Assembly (NCBI RefSeq): GCF_003967515.1
Contig: NZ_BIFQ01000001.1
Span: 2,666,001-2,730,000 of the forward strand
Length of the DNA stretch: 64,000 nt
DNA from: Dictyobacter aurantiacus
GTDB taxonomy: Bacteria; Chloroflexota; Ktedonobacteria; Ktedonobacterales; Ktedonobacteraceae
Direction of reading: 5' to 3'
Of this stretch, positions 1 through 8,410 are shown in pieces. The translations under genes and the position numbers were made by a program. A model generated the notes under the pieces. It saw only the letters and a list, made by a program, of their open reading frames with translations. It had not been told where the DNA came from and made no database searches. How positions within the stretch are numbered: the first letter of the stretch is position 1; every line of letters starts with the position of its first letter.

Positions 1-69
1 GACGAAGATGATGACGATAAAACCGCCATCGTAGCCGCCATCAAATTACCCTCCCCCAACAAAAAATAA
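1..69 (+). CDS. C-terminal end of an unidentified protein (partial)
   Basis: Frame 1 is open from the window edge to TAA at 67-69. It encodes 22 residues that begin with an acidic run (DEDDDDK) and end in a short lysine-rich tail. There is too little sequence to name the protein. It ends 3 bp before a 72-bp perfect palindrome and converges on murJ, which fits the gene-end pattern seen elsewhere in the window. It could be a chance open frame, but the stop position relative to the palindrome makes a real gene end likely. Confidence 0.5.
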   Translation, partial: DEDDDDKTAIVAAIKLPSPNKK

Positions 70-71
70 TC

Positions 72-143
72 ATATACACAATACACAAATTGATGGACCG
101 GCGGCCGCGGCCGCCGGTCCATCAATTTGTGTATTGTGTATAT
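72..143. repeat. 72-bp perfect loopless palindrome between convergent gene ends
   Basis: The two 36-bp arms are exactly complementary about the centre 107/108 and there is no loop; the middle is GGCCGCGGCC. It fills the gap between a stop codon at 67-69 and the murJ stop codon at 145-147. It has no T-tract on either side. It may act as a bidirectional terminator or an mRNA 3' stabiliser, but its perfection is far beyond what a terminator needs. Confidence 0.9.
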
Positions 144-144
144 T

Positions 145-2412
145 TCAAAGAATCCACGATAATTTAAAGCGATCCAACAAACGCCGGATCGGTCCCATCT
201 CCTCGATGCCGAAGAAGCGCGCCAGGCGCAGGTATACGATGGTGCCAATAAAAAGCTCGATTCCCAGTTTGATGATCGCTATCCCTATTTCTGTGACACC
301 GGTGAACATAAAGCGATTGACATCGGTCGTGTTTAAGGCTGCGTCCAGCAGGGCCCGGCTGACAAAGACTGCTATACTCATGCCAGCGGTGGCGGCCAGT
401 ACACGCAGCGCAAAGATGCCCAGCGAGCGTTCGGTCAGTCCCTGCACCCGGTAGTGCAGCAGTAGGAAGAGGGCGATAGCCTCCAGCACGCTGGCTATGG
501 TGGTGGAGAGGGCCAGTGAGCTCATCCCCCAGAAGACCCCGCCGATGACTGTGAAGGGCGTGATCAGGATCAGGCTTAAGGCGATCTTGAGGATGAACTG
601 TCCTATGCTGATGATCACCGGCGTCTTGCTGTCCCTCATGGCGTAGAATGAGCGGGTCAGGATCTCGATGGTGGCGAATGCCGGTAGACCCAGCGCGAAC
701 ATGTTCAGGGCCAGCACAGTGGCATTGGCCTTCTCCAGTGTGAAGTGGCCGTCCTTATCTATAATGTAGCTACCGTGGGCGAGCAGCGCCTGCACGATCG
801 GTAGCCCTAGCAGTATTAATCCAAGGCAGGAGGGAATGGAGAGGAAGAGGATGCCGCGCAGCGTCTCCAGGATCAGGCTGCGTACCTTGTCCATCTTACC
901 ATGCGTGACGTACTCCGCCAGCGTCGGAAAGGTGGCGGTGGCCAGGGCCATCCCGAAGACCCCCAGCGGCAATTGCATCAACTGCATCGCCTGGATAGAT
1001 TCTGTTTTGAGGCCATTGATGATATCGCTATCCACGTGAACTAGCCCCAGCCGTCCGATCAGAAAACTATCTACAAAGACCGATGAAGAGAGCATGGCCG
1101 CGTTAAAGATACGCGGCAGCATCTGGCGCCCGATCTGAATGACGGCCGGATTGCGCCAGTCCAGCGATGGCTTGAAGTGCATGCCGACCCTGGGCAGGCC
1201 CGGTAACTGTATGCCCACCTGGATCATGGCACCCAGAATAATGCCTACGCTGGCAGAATAAACGGCGAACTGGGGATTGCCATGGCCGGTGATCTTGAGA
1301 ATGAGGCCGGGTGTGAGCCCGATGATCGATCCCGCGTTATAGAGTACGGTCCCGATCGCCGGTAGGAAGAAGTTCTGGCGCGCGTTCAGGACGGCGTTGG
1401 TAATCGAGCCTGCCCCCAGGATAATCGATTGCAGGAGCATAATGCGTACCAGGGTGACGATGATCGGGATGGTCGCGGCTCGGTCTGGGGTGGTTGGTGG
1501 ATTATATAGTGGGACGATTTTGTCGGCGAAGATGGCGGCCAGGATGGCCAGGACGACCATGACCAGAGTGGCCAGTGTCAGCGAGGCGTTGGCGATATGC
1601 CAGGCCGACTTTTCGTCTTTGTCTTTGCTCATGTAGCGGGTGAATACCGGAATAAATGCCGAGCTTAGCGCGCCACCCGCTACGATGTTGAAGATGGTGT
1701 CTGGTATCGTGAAGGCCTGGTAGAAGGCGTCCGAAAAGATTGTCGCACCCAGCACGTAGGCCGTGATACTGGTTTTGACCAGTCCCAGGACACGGCTGGC
1801 GATGAATGATCCACTTAAGATGAAGGTCGCCTGACCAACCTTTATCTTCTTTAATACCGCGCTGTCTTGCTTGATCTCCTCTTCGTCCGCCGCGATCTCG
1901 GCTACCGCTTCCAATTCCTGAATGTCGTGTGCCAGTGCGTCGACGGTCGCTACGCTTTGCGGACCTCGCAAGGAGTAGAGCGGCTTCGATTCGCTCGAGC
2001 GTGGCTTTCTAAATGTGCTGGTGATGTCCTGTTTGCTGTGCAGCTGTTGGCGTGTGCGCTGATACAATCGTTGCTGTAGACTGGCCATGCGTAACTGTGA
2101 TACCGGTTGCGATGGTTGCGGTGCATCAAAGTATTGGTATTCCATGCCCTGACCATATCCGAGTGAGGTGCCCATATCTTCAATGGCTTCCTGATAATTG
2201 GGGGGCATGGTCGTCTGGGTCCAGGGGGGTTGCGTATGGCTAATCGGTGATGTTTCTGGTGGCGTCGGCAATGCAGGCGTGTCTTCGTAAAGTGAACGGG
2301 TAGTCTTTTGAACTGCTGGTAACTGCTGAGAATCTTGCAATTTACCGGTAGGCTTGCCCTGACCGGTTGATTGGTGGGGAGGTAACGAAGGCGGTTGTCG
2401 TTCGTTTTCCAT
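145..2412 (-). CDS. murJ: MurJ/MviN lipid II flippase with long N-terminal extension
   Basis: Predicted lipid II flippase of peptidoglycan synthesis, an integral membrane protein of the MOP superfamily. Residues from about 190 onward give the usual MurJ core with many hydrophobic segments, an amphipathic start (ILSGSFIASRVLGLVKT) and the conserved RSFYAMRDSKTPV region. The first ~190 residues are hydrophilic, rich in Q, P, S and T, and are not part of the standard ~500-residue family; this part should be cytoplasmic. The ATG at 2412 has only a weak purine-rich site upstream. An internal start near residue 190 cannot be excluded, but the frame is open and has no better start. Its 3' end touches the palindrome at 72-143. 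Confidence 0.93.
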   Translation of the reverse strand: MENERQPPSLPPHQSTGQGKPTGKLQDSQQLPAVQKTTRSLYEDTPALPTPPETSPISHTQPPWTQTTMPPNYQEAIEDMGTSLGYGQGMEYQYFDAPQPSQPVSQLRMASLQQRLYQRTRQQLHSKQDITSTFRKPRSSESKPLYSLRGPQSVATVDALAHDIQELEAVAEIAADEEEIKQDSAVLKKIKVGQATFILSGSFIASRVLGLVKTSITAYVLGATIFSDAFYQAFTIPDTIFNIVAGGALSSAFIPVFTRYMSKDKDEKSAWHIANASLTLATLVMVVLAILAAIFADKIVPLYNPPTTPDRAATIPIIVTLVRIMLLQSIILGAGSITNAVLNARQNFFLPAIGTVLYNAGSIIGLTPGLILKITGHGNPQFAVYSASVGIILGAMIQVGIQLPGLPRVGMHFKPSLDWRNPAVIQIGRQMLPRIFNAAMLSSSVFVDSFLIGRLGLVHVDSDIINGLKTESIQAMQLMQLPLGVFGMALATATFPTLAEYVTHGKMDKVRSLILETLRGILFLSIPSCLGLILLGLPIVQALLAHGSYIIDKDGHFTLEKANATVLALNMFALGLPAFATIEILTRSFYAMRDSKTPVIISIGQFILKIALSLILITPFTVIGGVFWGMSSLALSTTIASVLEAIALFLLLHYRVQGLTERSLGIFALRVLAATAGMSIAVFVSRALLDAALNTTDVNRFMFTGVTEIGIAIIKLGIELFIGTIVYLRLARFFGIEEMGPIRRLLDRFKLSWIL

Positions 2413-2603
2413 TTATTCTTCTGCTTCTACGTCTTTAGCAACACATGGAAAGCCCTGACCGAACTGACATGAAGCTCTCGTAGCATCACTATTCTATCTT
2501 GGAGAATGCTTTATGGCGAAGCATAACACATCATTGTGCTTTCTGCTATCATACTCTACCGTAATAGCCCTATTTGGCCCGAGCCAGGACGGCCTTTACT
2601 CAT

Positions 2604-3092
2604 TTATTGGAAGATGGAGCGTATGGAGCGCCATGCGCTGGGCGTACCATTTTTGACCGCGGGACACCAGCCGGGCTCGCCGAAGAGCAGATTCGGATTC
2701 CACGCTGGATTCTTGCTATAGAAGCAGTAGCGAATCTGCCAATGTTGACCTACCTTCTTTTTCTCGTAACAGGCTGTCTCGACCCCAAGGTGGAACGCCA
2801 GTAACTGGGCATAATAGGCCTGGAGATTATACTCAATCGTATCTGTGTCAAGCTCATGTTCTGTAAACGACATTTGGAGGTCAAAACTATAGGGATAATC
2901 TTTAACCTCGGAATCTCGATCCTCTTCTGCGGTTTTATGAATAAGTACCAGCATGCCCAGCATGTCAAATTGGCAGTAGGGCTCTTCGGCAGAATAATCC
3001 AGCGTGAATGGGGGTAGCGATAAGAGGTCGCGTATCTCCGTAGCAAGTTGTTGTAATGATTTGTCAGTCTTGATACAGATTTGAGATGACAT
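2604..3092 (-). CDS. Small protein of unknown function
   Basis: A 162-residue soluble protein I do not recognise. The start at 3092 (MSSQICIKTDKS) is chosen over an upstream in-frame ATG at 3170 because AAGGAGG lies 7-8 nt before it. It has no signal peptide or membrane segment and is mixed alpha/beta in composition, with several aromatic residues near the C-terminus (HWQIRYCFYSKNPAWNPN). It lies upstream of murJ on the same strand, 191 bp away, so cotranscription is possible but unproven. Its compact layout recalls small immunity-type or DUF proteins, but no function can be assigned. Confidence 0.75.
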   Translation of the reverse strand: MSSQICIKTDKSLQQLATEIRDLLSLPPFTLDYSAEEPYCQFDMLGMLVLIHKTAEEDRDSEVKDYPYSFDLQMSFTEHELDTDTIEYNLQAYYAQLLAFHLGVETACYEKKKVGQHWQIRYCFYSKNPAWNPNLLFGEPGWCPAVKNGTPSAWRSIRSIFQ

Positions 3093-3279
3093 AGGACCCC
3101 TCCTTGTGGGTACGGGAGGTTTGTGTAAATATCTGATCTTCATCTTACCCCTGATGAGTAGAGGTGTCAAGCCATATGATTGCTATAAAGAGGCATGTTT
3201 AAAAGTTTTACTATATTTCCTCTCTACTTGCATTCACGTTTTTTGCTTGATATACTGTTCGTATTATATCTGATTAGGA

Positions 3280-3987
3280 GTGAATACGTCCTCCATGGCT
3301 ACTACGCGCCGAGTTTCTCGGTCCCGCTCTCTTTCACCGACTCCGCCTCCGCTTCAGTCGGAACCTGTCATTCATGGCGATCTGCCTGTGCTGAAACATT
3401 GGTTGATGCACTACTGGAATAAATTGGGCCTCGCCCAGGCTGAATTGCCGGCGCTGGCCCTGACACAGGATCGACGAGAATATATGCGTTGGACCGGCAA
3501 GCGGCTTAATACGATGGCACTGGGCTGCTATTGCTATCTCCCCGCAGCCTCATCGCGCGCGCTGGCGGCCGCACGGCAGCATCGCCACCTGATCTTCATC
3601 GAGCCTGCGATGCATCCACAATCGATAGAGGTGACGGTTGCCCATGAGCTGATCCACCTGTCTGACCGTGTTCAGGGGACGCCGCGCCGCCATCGTCACC
3701 ATGGCTACGATTCGATCGCAGCCGATGAGGCCGCGATTACTGGTTATGCCGTTGAAGACCTGCGTGCCCTGCTGCACGAGGAAAGCGTTACGCGGGAGCG
3801 TGCTCGCCGCGAACTCCGTCCCATTCGCTATATCTACCAGTGTCCCGGCTGTGGTAAACAGTATCCCCGCACCCGCCGCTATTCACAGGCTGTTTCATGT
3901 AGTAGCTGTGACAAGGTCTACAATCCTCGCTATTGTCTGTATCTCACGTCAATACCCGGTGTTGTATCCCCTTCTGAAGCTCACTGA
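3280..3987 (+). CDS. SprT-like zinc metalloprotease-type protein
   Basis: A 235-residue protein with the SprT-like arrangement. The HExxH motif (HELIH, residues 122-126) lies in a predicted helix, histidine-rich residues ~135-142 may supply the third zinc ligand, and a C-terminal zinc ribbon (CPGC ... CSSC, residues ~188-212) follows. SprT/Spartan-like proteins cleave DNA-crosslinked proteins in known cases; the bacterial role is less clear. The start is ambiguous. GTG at 3280 overlaps the AGGAG sequence, so ATG at 3295, five codons later, may be the true start. The last 44 bp overlap the 3' end of the convergent padR-like gene. Confidence 0.85.
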   Translation: MNTSSMATTRRVSRSRSLSPTPPPLQSEPVIHGDLPVLKHWLMHYWNKLGLAQAELPALALTQDRREYMRWTGKRLNTMALGCYCYLPAASSRALAAARQHRHLIFIEPAMHPQSIEVTVAHELIHLSDRVQGTPRRHRHHGYDSIAADEAAITGYAVEDLRALLHEESVTRERARRELRPIRYIYQCPGCGKQYPRTRRYSQAVSCSSCDKVYNPRYCLYLTSIPGVVSPSEAH

Positions 3988-4498
3988 GCCACTCCAGCAG
4001 GGCCTGCGTCTGATAGATGCGGCTGCTTAGCACAACCTGGTCAAGGAACGCGGCATCATCGGGCTGTAGCGTAGTGGTTTGCTGCCTGGTTTTCAGGTGC
4101 TGCAAGAAGCTCTGACAGGCCTTGATCTGCTGCTCTACTAGCGTCCCCAGTTGCGCGGGCTGCACCCGTTGCACAAAGTAGAGCTTGATCAAGAACAGGA
4201 TGCGTATATCACGTGGCTTTTCAACCGGCTGCCTGATCCACTGTCGAAATACTTCGTGTCCCTCTGCCGTTAGCTGGAAAATCTTGCGCGGCGGACGCGT
4301 ACCCTGCGACTCAACTTCAGCTTCAATATAATGCAGCCGTTCTAGCTTCTTCAAAAAAGCATACATCTGGCTCATTTCGAGGTGGATAATCTGCCCCAGC
4401 GTCCCCCCTTCAATAAGCTGAAACATCTCATAGCCATGCATCGAACGCGTAGTAAGCAGCCCCAATATCACATATTCAGCCGGTTCACTGATTTGCAT
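3944..4498 (-). CDS. PadR-family transcriptional regulator
   Basis: A 184-residue regulator with an N-terminal winged helix (YVILGLLTTRSMHGYEM ... MYAFLKKLERLHYIEAE) and a C-terminal helical dimerisation region, as in the PadR/Vir-like group. The start at 4498 (MQISEPAEY) has GAGGGA upstream and matches the usual PadR start just before the winged helix; the longer frame to 4564 adds residues unlike the family. Its 3' end overlaps the SprT-like gene on the other strand by 44 bp, which is unusual in this window where convergent ends are normally separated by palindromes. The target is unknown; autoregulation is typical for the family. Confidence 0.9.
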   Translation of the reverse strand: MQISEPAEYVILGLLTTRSMHGYEMFQLIEGGTLGQIIHLEMSQMYAFLKKLERLHYIEAEVESQGTRPPRKIFQLTAEGHEVFRQWIRQPVEKPRDIRILFLIKLYFVQRVQPAQLGTLVEQQIKACQSFLQHLKTRQQTTTLQPDDAAFLDQVVLSSRIYQTQALLEWLSELQKGIQHRVLT

Positions 4499-4593
4499 CT
4501 TCACATCCCTCTGATTAAGCGCCTGAATTCCCATCATTATAATGCACTCTCTCCTCCGAAACAATCTCCCCGACCGACGATGACGCCCCCATA

Positions 4594-4616
4594 CGTTCGG
4601 ACCTCGCGTCCGATTA
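4594..4616 (+). repeat. Short dispersed repeat with CGGAC/GTCCG hairpin, copy 1
   Basis: The block CGGACCTCGCGTCCGATT recurs with small changes at about 19834-19861 and 44109-44132. The copies here and at 44109 form a CGGAC-N5-GTCCG stem. A distant TCCGAACG at about 4648 pairs with CGTTCGGA here, so the copy may form a larger structure in the gap before the response-regulator gene. Confidence 0.4.
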
Positions 4617-4714
4617 CTCTTCGACGCACGGCAATGTCCCTCGAATCCGAACGCCGCGCCCGATTGGAAATATATTTCTCTCTGGTACAGTTTATACCTA
4701 TGTATGGGATGGTT

Positions 4715-4723
4715 TGTTATACA
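4715..4723 (+). promoter_or_regulatory. Putative extended -10 promoter of the kinase/regulator fusion gene
   Basis: TGTTATACA fits an extended -10 (TGnTATAnT-like), about 30 nt before the chosen ATG at 4755. There is no clear -35. The call rests on position and on the frequent use of extended -10 sites in this window. Confidence 0.35.
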
Positions 4724-4754
4724 ATGGATGGGTGGCTATAAAGAGAGGTTTCAC

Positions 4755-6185
4755 ATGAGTACATATCCTCATGATCAATTAATACATACATTGAGCGCGC
4801 TTCTGATCGAGCTGCATACCCTGCAGCTACTGGTGAGATCCAACGAGGCCGGAGATGATCCTGCTCCTGACCTGCAAGCTATACGCGCGGGCATAGATGA
4901 ATTGGAGGCGCTGACGCATGAAGCTCTGACCATCGTGCGCTCTTCGTTTGAGGATGAGCCAGCGCCTGAACTGGATGGCGTGGAGTTGACCGAGGCCCTC
5001 TCGCGTGCCGTTGAAGAGACGGCGGAGCGGCTGCACCTGGCGAGCCGCATCTCATTTTCTGGCGTTGATGAGCAGAATCGTCCTCTGGGACAGACTCTTC
5101 CCCCTGAGGCTGCTCGCCTGCTTTACCGGGTTGTGCGTGAGGCACTCTACCAGGTACCCCGGCATAGTGATGCCCGGCGTCTGCGCTTTACCTTTAGCTA
5201 CCGTCAGGACGATGTGCAGGTGAGTGTGGAGGACGATGGTATCCCTGGCAATCACGATATTGCTGGCGATGCGCAGCTGGATCGCGCGTCCCCTCTGCTT
5301 GATATGTCCCGATCCGCGTCACAAATCCTCTGGGCTCCCGTCTGGCAGGAACTGCGTTCTCGTGTAGAACAGTGGGGTGGCACCCTTCAACTGGAGCAGA
5401 TGGAGGAGCGGGGGGTACGCGTGCGCGTTAGCCTTTCCTATCTCTCTACGTCTCCAATGCTCCCAGAAGCCTCTCAGGGGTCCAATGAACCTTCTGCAAA
5501 GATTTTTGAGCAACTCCTGGTTAGCGAGAACACCGCGACGGCTGAGCGCGTTACAGTGTTGATTGTAGATGGTCTGGCGGTGACGAGGGCGGGACTTCAT
5601 CGTTTGCTGGAGTCCTACCCAGGTCTATCGGTGGTAGGTGAGGCGGTAGATGGCGTTCAAGCTGTGAGCGAGACCCTGGAACTGGGCCCCCAGGTCGTTT
5701 TGATGGATACGCAACTGCCCAATGGACAGAGTCTGGAGGCTCTGCGCCAGATCAAGCAACTCAATCTCGATACCCGCGTCCTGCTGCTGGCAACGCAGGA
5801 TCGTGAGGAGTACCTGTATGAAACTCTGCGTGCCGGGGCGGATGGCTTTGTGCTAAAAGATATCGCACCCGATGAGCTGGTTCAGGCGGTACGAACCGTG
5901 GCCCGTGGTGAGATGCTGGTGCAGTCGCAGCTGGCCGGTCGCTTGCTCTCTCGTTTTGGACGCCAGGGACGTGGTGGCGCGCCCTACGAGACCTTGACCG
6001 CCCGCGAACTGGAGGTCCTGCGCCTGCTGGCCCGTGGGCTGCGTAACAAAGAGATCGCCGCCCGCCTCTTCGTCAGTGAGCGTACCGTCAATTTCCACCT
6101 CGCCAACATCTACCAGAAACTGGGTGTATCCGGCCGCACCGAAGCCCTCAGCAAAGCCCTTGAGCAGGGATTGGTGACTACATAA
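4755..6185 (+). CDS. Fusion of a degenerate histidine-kinase-like module to a NarL-type response regulator
   Basis: A 476-residue soluble protein. Residues ~1-240 resemble the end of a NarX/DegS-type kinase: a helical part without a clear phospho-acceptor histidine box, then an ATPase-like fold. In that fold the N-box asparagine is replaced (REALYQVPRHS) and the glycine-rich lid is missing, though a DDG remains near residue 160. Residues ~264-385 are a receiver domain with Asp318 (VVLMDTQLP) and Lys368, but the usual acidic pair reads DG instead of DD. Residues ~412-472 are a LuxR-type helix-turn-helix (LTARELEVLRLLARG). The start at 4755 has AGAGAGG upstream. I infer a transcription factor whose kinase part is probably inactive and acts as a sensor or dimerisation part. 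Confidence 0.85.
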   Translation: MSTYPHDQLIHTLSALLIELHTLQLLVRSNEAGDDPAPDLQAIRAGIDELEALTHEALTIVRSSFEDEPAPELDGVELTEALSRAVEETAERLHLASRISFSGVDEQNRPLGQTLPPEAARLLYRVVREALYQVPRHSDARRLRFTFSYRQDDVQVSVEDDGIPGNHDIAGDAQLDRASPLLDMSRSASQILWAPVWQELRSRVEQWGGTLQLEQMEERGVRVRVSLSYLSTSPMLPEASQGSNEPSAKIFEQLLVSENTATAERVTVLIVDGLAVTRAGLHRLLESYPGLSVVGEAVDGVQAVSETLELGPQVVLMDTQLPNGQSLEALRQIKQLNLDTRVLLLATQDREEYLYETLRAGADGFVLKDIAPDELVQAVRTVARGEMLVQSQLAGRLLSRFGRQGRGGAPYETLTARELEVLRLLARGLRNKEIAARLFVSERTVNFHLANIYQKLGVSGRTEALSKALEQGLVTT

Positions 6186-6260
6186 AAAGAGTACGAAAAA
6201 GCTCTGGTTGGCAGGTTTTATAAAACCTGCCAACCAGAGCTTTTTCGTACTCTTTTTATG
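6181..6260. repeat. 80-bp perfect loopless palindrome containing both convergent stop codons
   Basis: The arms are 40 bp each, exact about the centre 6220/6221 with no loop. The TAA of the plus-strand gene (6183-6185) and the TAA of the minus-strand gene (6256-6258) are symmetrical parts of it, including the bases just before each stop. In either transcript the terminal hairpin would include the stop codon. The T-runs lie inside the arms, so a short U-rich stretch exists but within the stem. Confidence 0.95.
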
Positions 6261-7533
6261 AAACAAAGATTACACCTGAACGCCAGGTATCAATGGCACG
6301 CTTCAGAGAATTAATATAAGCTTGCTCATCGTTATTATCGGCGGTTGGCGCGTACATCGGAATGATCTTATCTACCGTGTCGCGTCCACTTTGGACGACA
6401 TAGAGATTGTGAATCAGTGAGTACCAGGTTTTGAAGCCGTCTTCCCAACTGGCCATCTGGGCGTAGCCACCCCGGTCCTGATCAACACAGGCATGATCAG
6501 GAATGCAGCGTAGATTGCCCAGCGATAAGGTCGCACGTGCCTCTCCCATTGTGCCAAAAGAGCTTTCATGCATGAAAAAGGCGAGCGCAAAAGCTGGATC
6601 GATATCATATTGTACACCGAGATCATAAAGGGCCTGTCCTTTACCGGCGGCCGGAGAATGATACGCCGCCAACACCTTATTAATAAATGCAGCCGTAATA
6701 GTGGGTTTACCGATCACGGCATAGGGGCCGGTAGAATGTTTGATGATCGTCGGCTTAATCGGGGCCGGCGTCGCCTTTTGCCAGTCCTGGGCCTGAGAGC
6801 CACCTACCTGGATGTTATACGTTTGTCCCCCTCCAAACAGGTTTACTGTATTGACGCGCTGAAACATACCCGCTGAAACTAACACGAACAGGGAGACGAT
6901 GGCAAAGATAAAGCAGATCAGCCAGGGATGCAGCCAGGACTTATGCTTTTCCAGGTGTTTGACCGGAGGCCTGGGATCTCGGGTGAGAGCACCATCAATG
7001 TCTACCGTACGATTAATTTTGGTCGCCGGGAGTATTCTGGTGTTATGAGTTGTGGTTAGACCTTCCAGCACACGCGTGGTATTCGGACTCTGCGGCTCGG
7101 CCGGCAGTATCTGTGTAATATTAGGAGTCCTGACAGCCGGAAGGCTCTTCGTACTGGTTATACTGGCCGTATTGCGCGCCATAGTGCTAGTGGTTCTGGT
7201 GGTATTGTCGGTAGTTCTAGTATTAGCGCCACCAGTAATTCTGGTGGTATTGCCGCCTGTAGTTCTGGTATTGGCGCCACCGGTAATTCTGGTGGTATTG
7301 CCGCCTGTTGTTCTAACGCTATCAATCCTGGCTGTTTTCCGCGTCGGACGCTCGGTCTGTATTGGAGGTCGTGCAGGTATGCTTTCGCGACTGAAGGTTA
7401 ATGCCTCGGTCTGTGACATACCATCATCAGCGTTTTCCGCCGATAAATCCCTGGTTGCGCGTGCCGGGATGGTTGAACGAACTTCGGTAGTCGTCTGAAC
7501 CCTGGGCTTTTTGGCGTAGCTCCCACTCGCCAT
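6256..7533 (-). CDS. Membrane-anchored lysozyme/glucosaminidase-like protein with Thr-rich N-terminal tail
   Basis: A 425-residue protein: a Thr/Arg/Asn-rich N-terminal region with repeats of NTTRITGGANTRTTGG type (residues ~75-112), one membrane segment (~204-223), and a C-terminal domain. The domain has FFMHESSFGT (Glu323), GNLRC and SWEDGFKTWYSLI, as in glucosaminidase/lysozyme-like peptidoglycan hydrolases. The topology suggests a cytoplasmic repeat tail and an extracellular enzyme. The start at 7533 is chosen because AAGGAGG sits 8 nt before it; two other ATGs overlap or crowd that site. Hydrolytic activity is inferred from the fold pattern; the Glu is in the expected place. Its stop codon lies inside the palindrome at 6181-6260. 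Confidence 0.8.
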   Translation of the reverse strand: MASGSYAKKPRVQTTTEVRSTIPARATRDLSAENADDGMSQTEALTFSRESIPARPPIQTERPTRKTARIDSVRTTGGNTTRITGGANTRTTGGNTTRITGGANTRTTDNTTRTTSTMARNTASITSTKSLPAVRTPNITQILPAEPQSPNTTRVLEGLTTTHNTRILPATKINRTVDIDGALTRDPRPPVKHLEKHKSWLHPWLICFIFAIVSLFVLVSAGMFQRVNTVNLFGGGQTYNIQVGGSQAQDWQKATPAPIKPTIIKHSTGPYAVIGKPTITAAFINKVLAAYHSPAAGKGQALYDLGVQYDIDPAFALAFFMHESSFGTMGEARATLSLGNLRCIPDHACVDQDRGGYAQMASWEDGFKTWYSLIHNLYVVQSGRDTVDKIIPMYAPTADNNDEQAYINSLKRAIDTWRSGVIFVS

Positions 7534-8410
7534 GAACATGACCTCCTTCAATAGGTACGAAATTTTGTTCTAGGACCTTTGTTCTAATTATAACACACCC
7601 GCACAATTCCCCCGCCTGGCAGCTTTTGTGCACCTTGACACATAGAAATACAGCTAGTTACAAACTATAATATCACCCTAAAAGCAGCTAAAGAATAAGA
7701 AATTAGTCCTGTTTACAAGAACTAGATTAGAATTTGCCTTACCATATAAAACGAAAACCCTGTAAACGCTATAGAAAAAAGACATTACTTTTTTAATAAC
7801 GGACAAAACTTCATAATAGTTGTAGTTACGTCCGAATAGGTTTATTTGTGGATGCGGGTCGTCGAGCAACCCGCATCCACAAATAAACCTATTCGGACGT
7901 AACGTCAGCACCCTGTGTTTATTTTTATGAATGACCGATAAGAAAGGATAATGATAGCCTTTCTACGATGTATCTAAGTAGATAACCTGTCTCTTTTTCC
8001 CTGATTCGTGTGTATTATGTATAGTAGAGTAGAGGCAGGTGTCACAACTTCGGTGGGTCTAGGCGTTATTAGTTATTGTGATACCTGTCATCGCTGTAGT
8101 GTTTGTGTGCATACATGCTAGCGGCGTTGCAACATTTGTCGCCAAACGGGGATACACCGTTGGGATATAGGTCCTGTCGTATGTGCAGAAAACATGACGA
8201 ATCTCCCTGTAGGGTTGCGGACAGAGGCAAATCATGGCACACTTGCTGATAAATATTTCAGCAATTCGTATCGCATAGTCCTAGGTTGTCATCATGGGAC
8301 ATTGTAGAACGTTGTAAATTGCAGTGTATGGAATCTAAAAACGAAGCGAGCACATCAGCCTGTGCTTAAAAAGTTTATGAATTTTCTATTCTGAAAGGGG
8401 CGTTTGTCCT
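7534..8410. other. Gene-free divergent region with structured segments
   Basis: This 877-bp gap lies between divergent genes and has no convincing ORF; a 77-codon minus frame across the palindrome looks like chance. It holds the inverted repeat at 7825-7903. From about 8010, TATTATGTATAGT-like -10 sequences are followed by a pairing of CAGGTGTCAC (8036-8045) with GTGATACCTG (8078-8087), one G-U allowed. Some 300 nt then remain before the zinc-ribbon gene. A long 5' leader or an RNA gene is possible; I recognise no known RNA family. Confidence 0.45.
7825..7903. repeat. Long inverted repeat (35-bp arms, 9-nt loop) between divergent genes
   Basis: Arms 7825-7859 and 7869-7903 are exactly complementary; the loop is CGTCGAGCA. 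Unlike most palindromes in this window it is not at the 3' end of any gene I can see: the flanking genes start on both sides, at 7533 (minus) and 8411 (plus). No T-tract follows either arm. Confidence 0.9.

Noticed and set aside
7678..7911. 77-codon minus frame in the divergent gap
   Set aside because: It runs through the palindrome, has no ribosome-binding site, and composition is not protein-like.
8036..8400. Known RNA (tmRNA, RNase P, SRP or 6S RNA)
   Set aside because: None of the conserved cores of these RNAs is visible; only a local stem can be supported.
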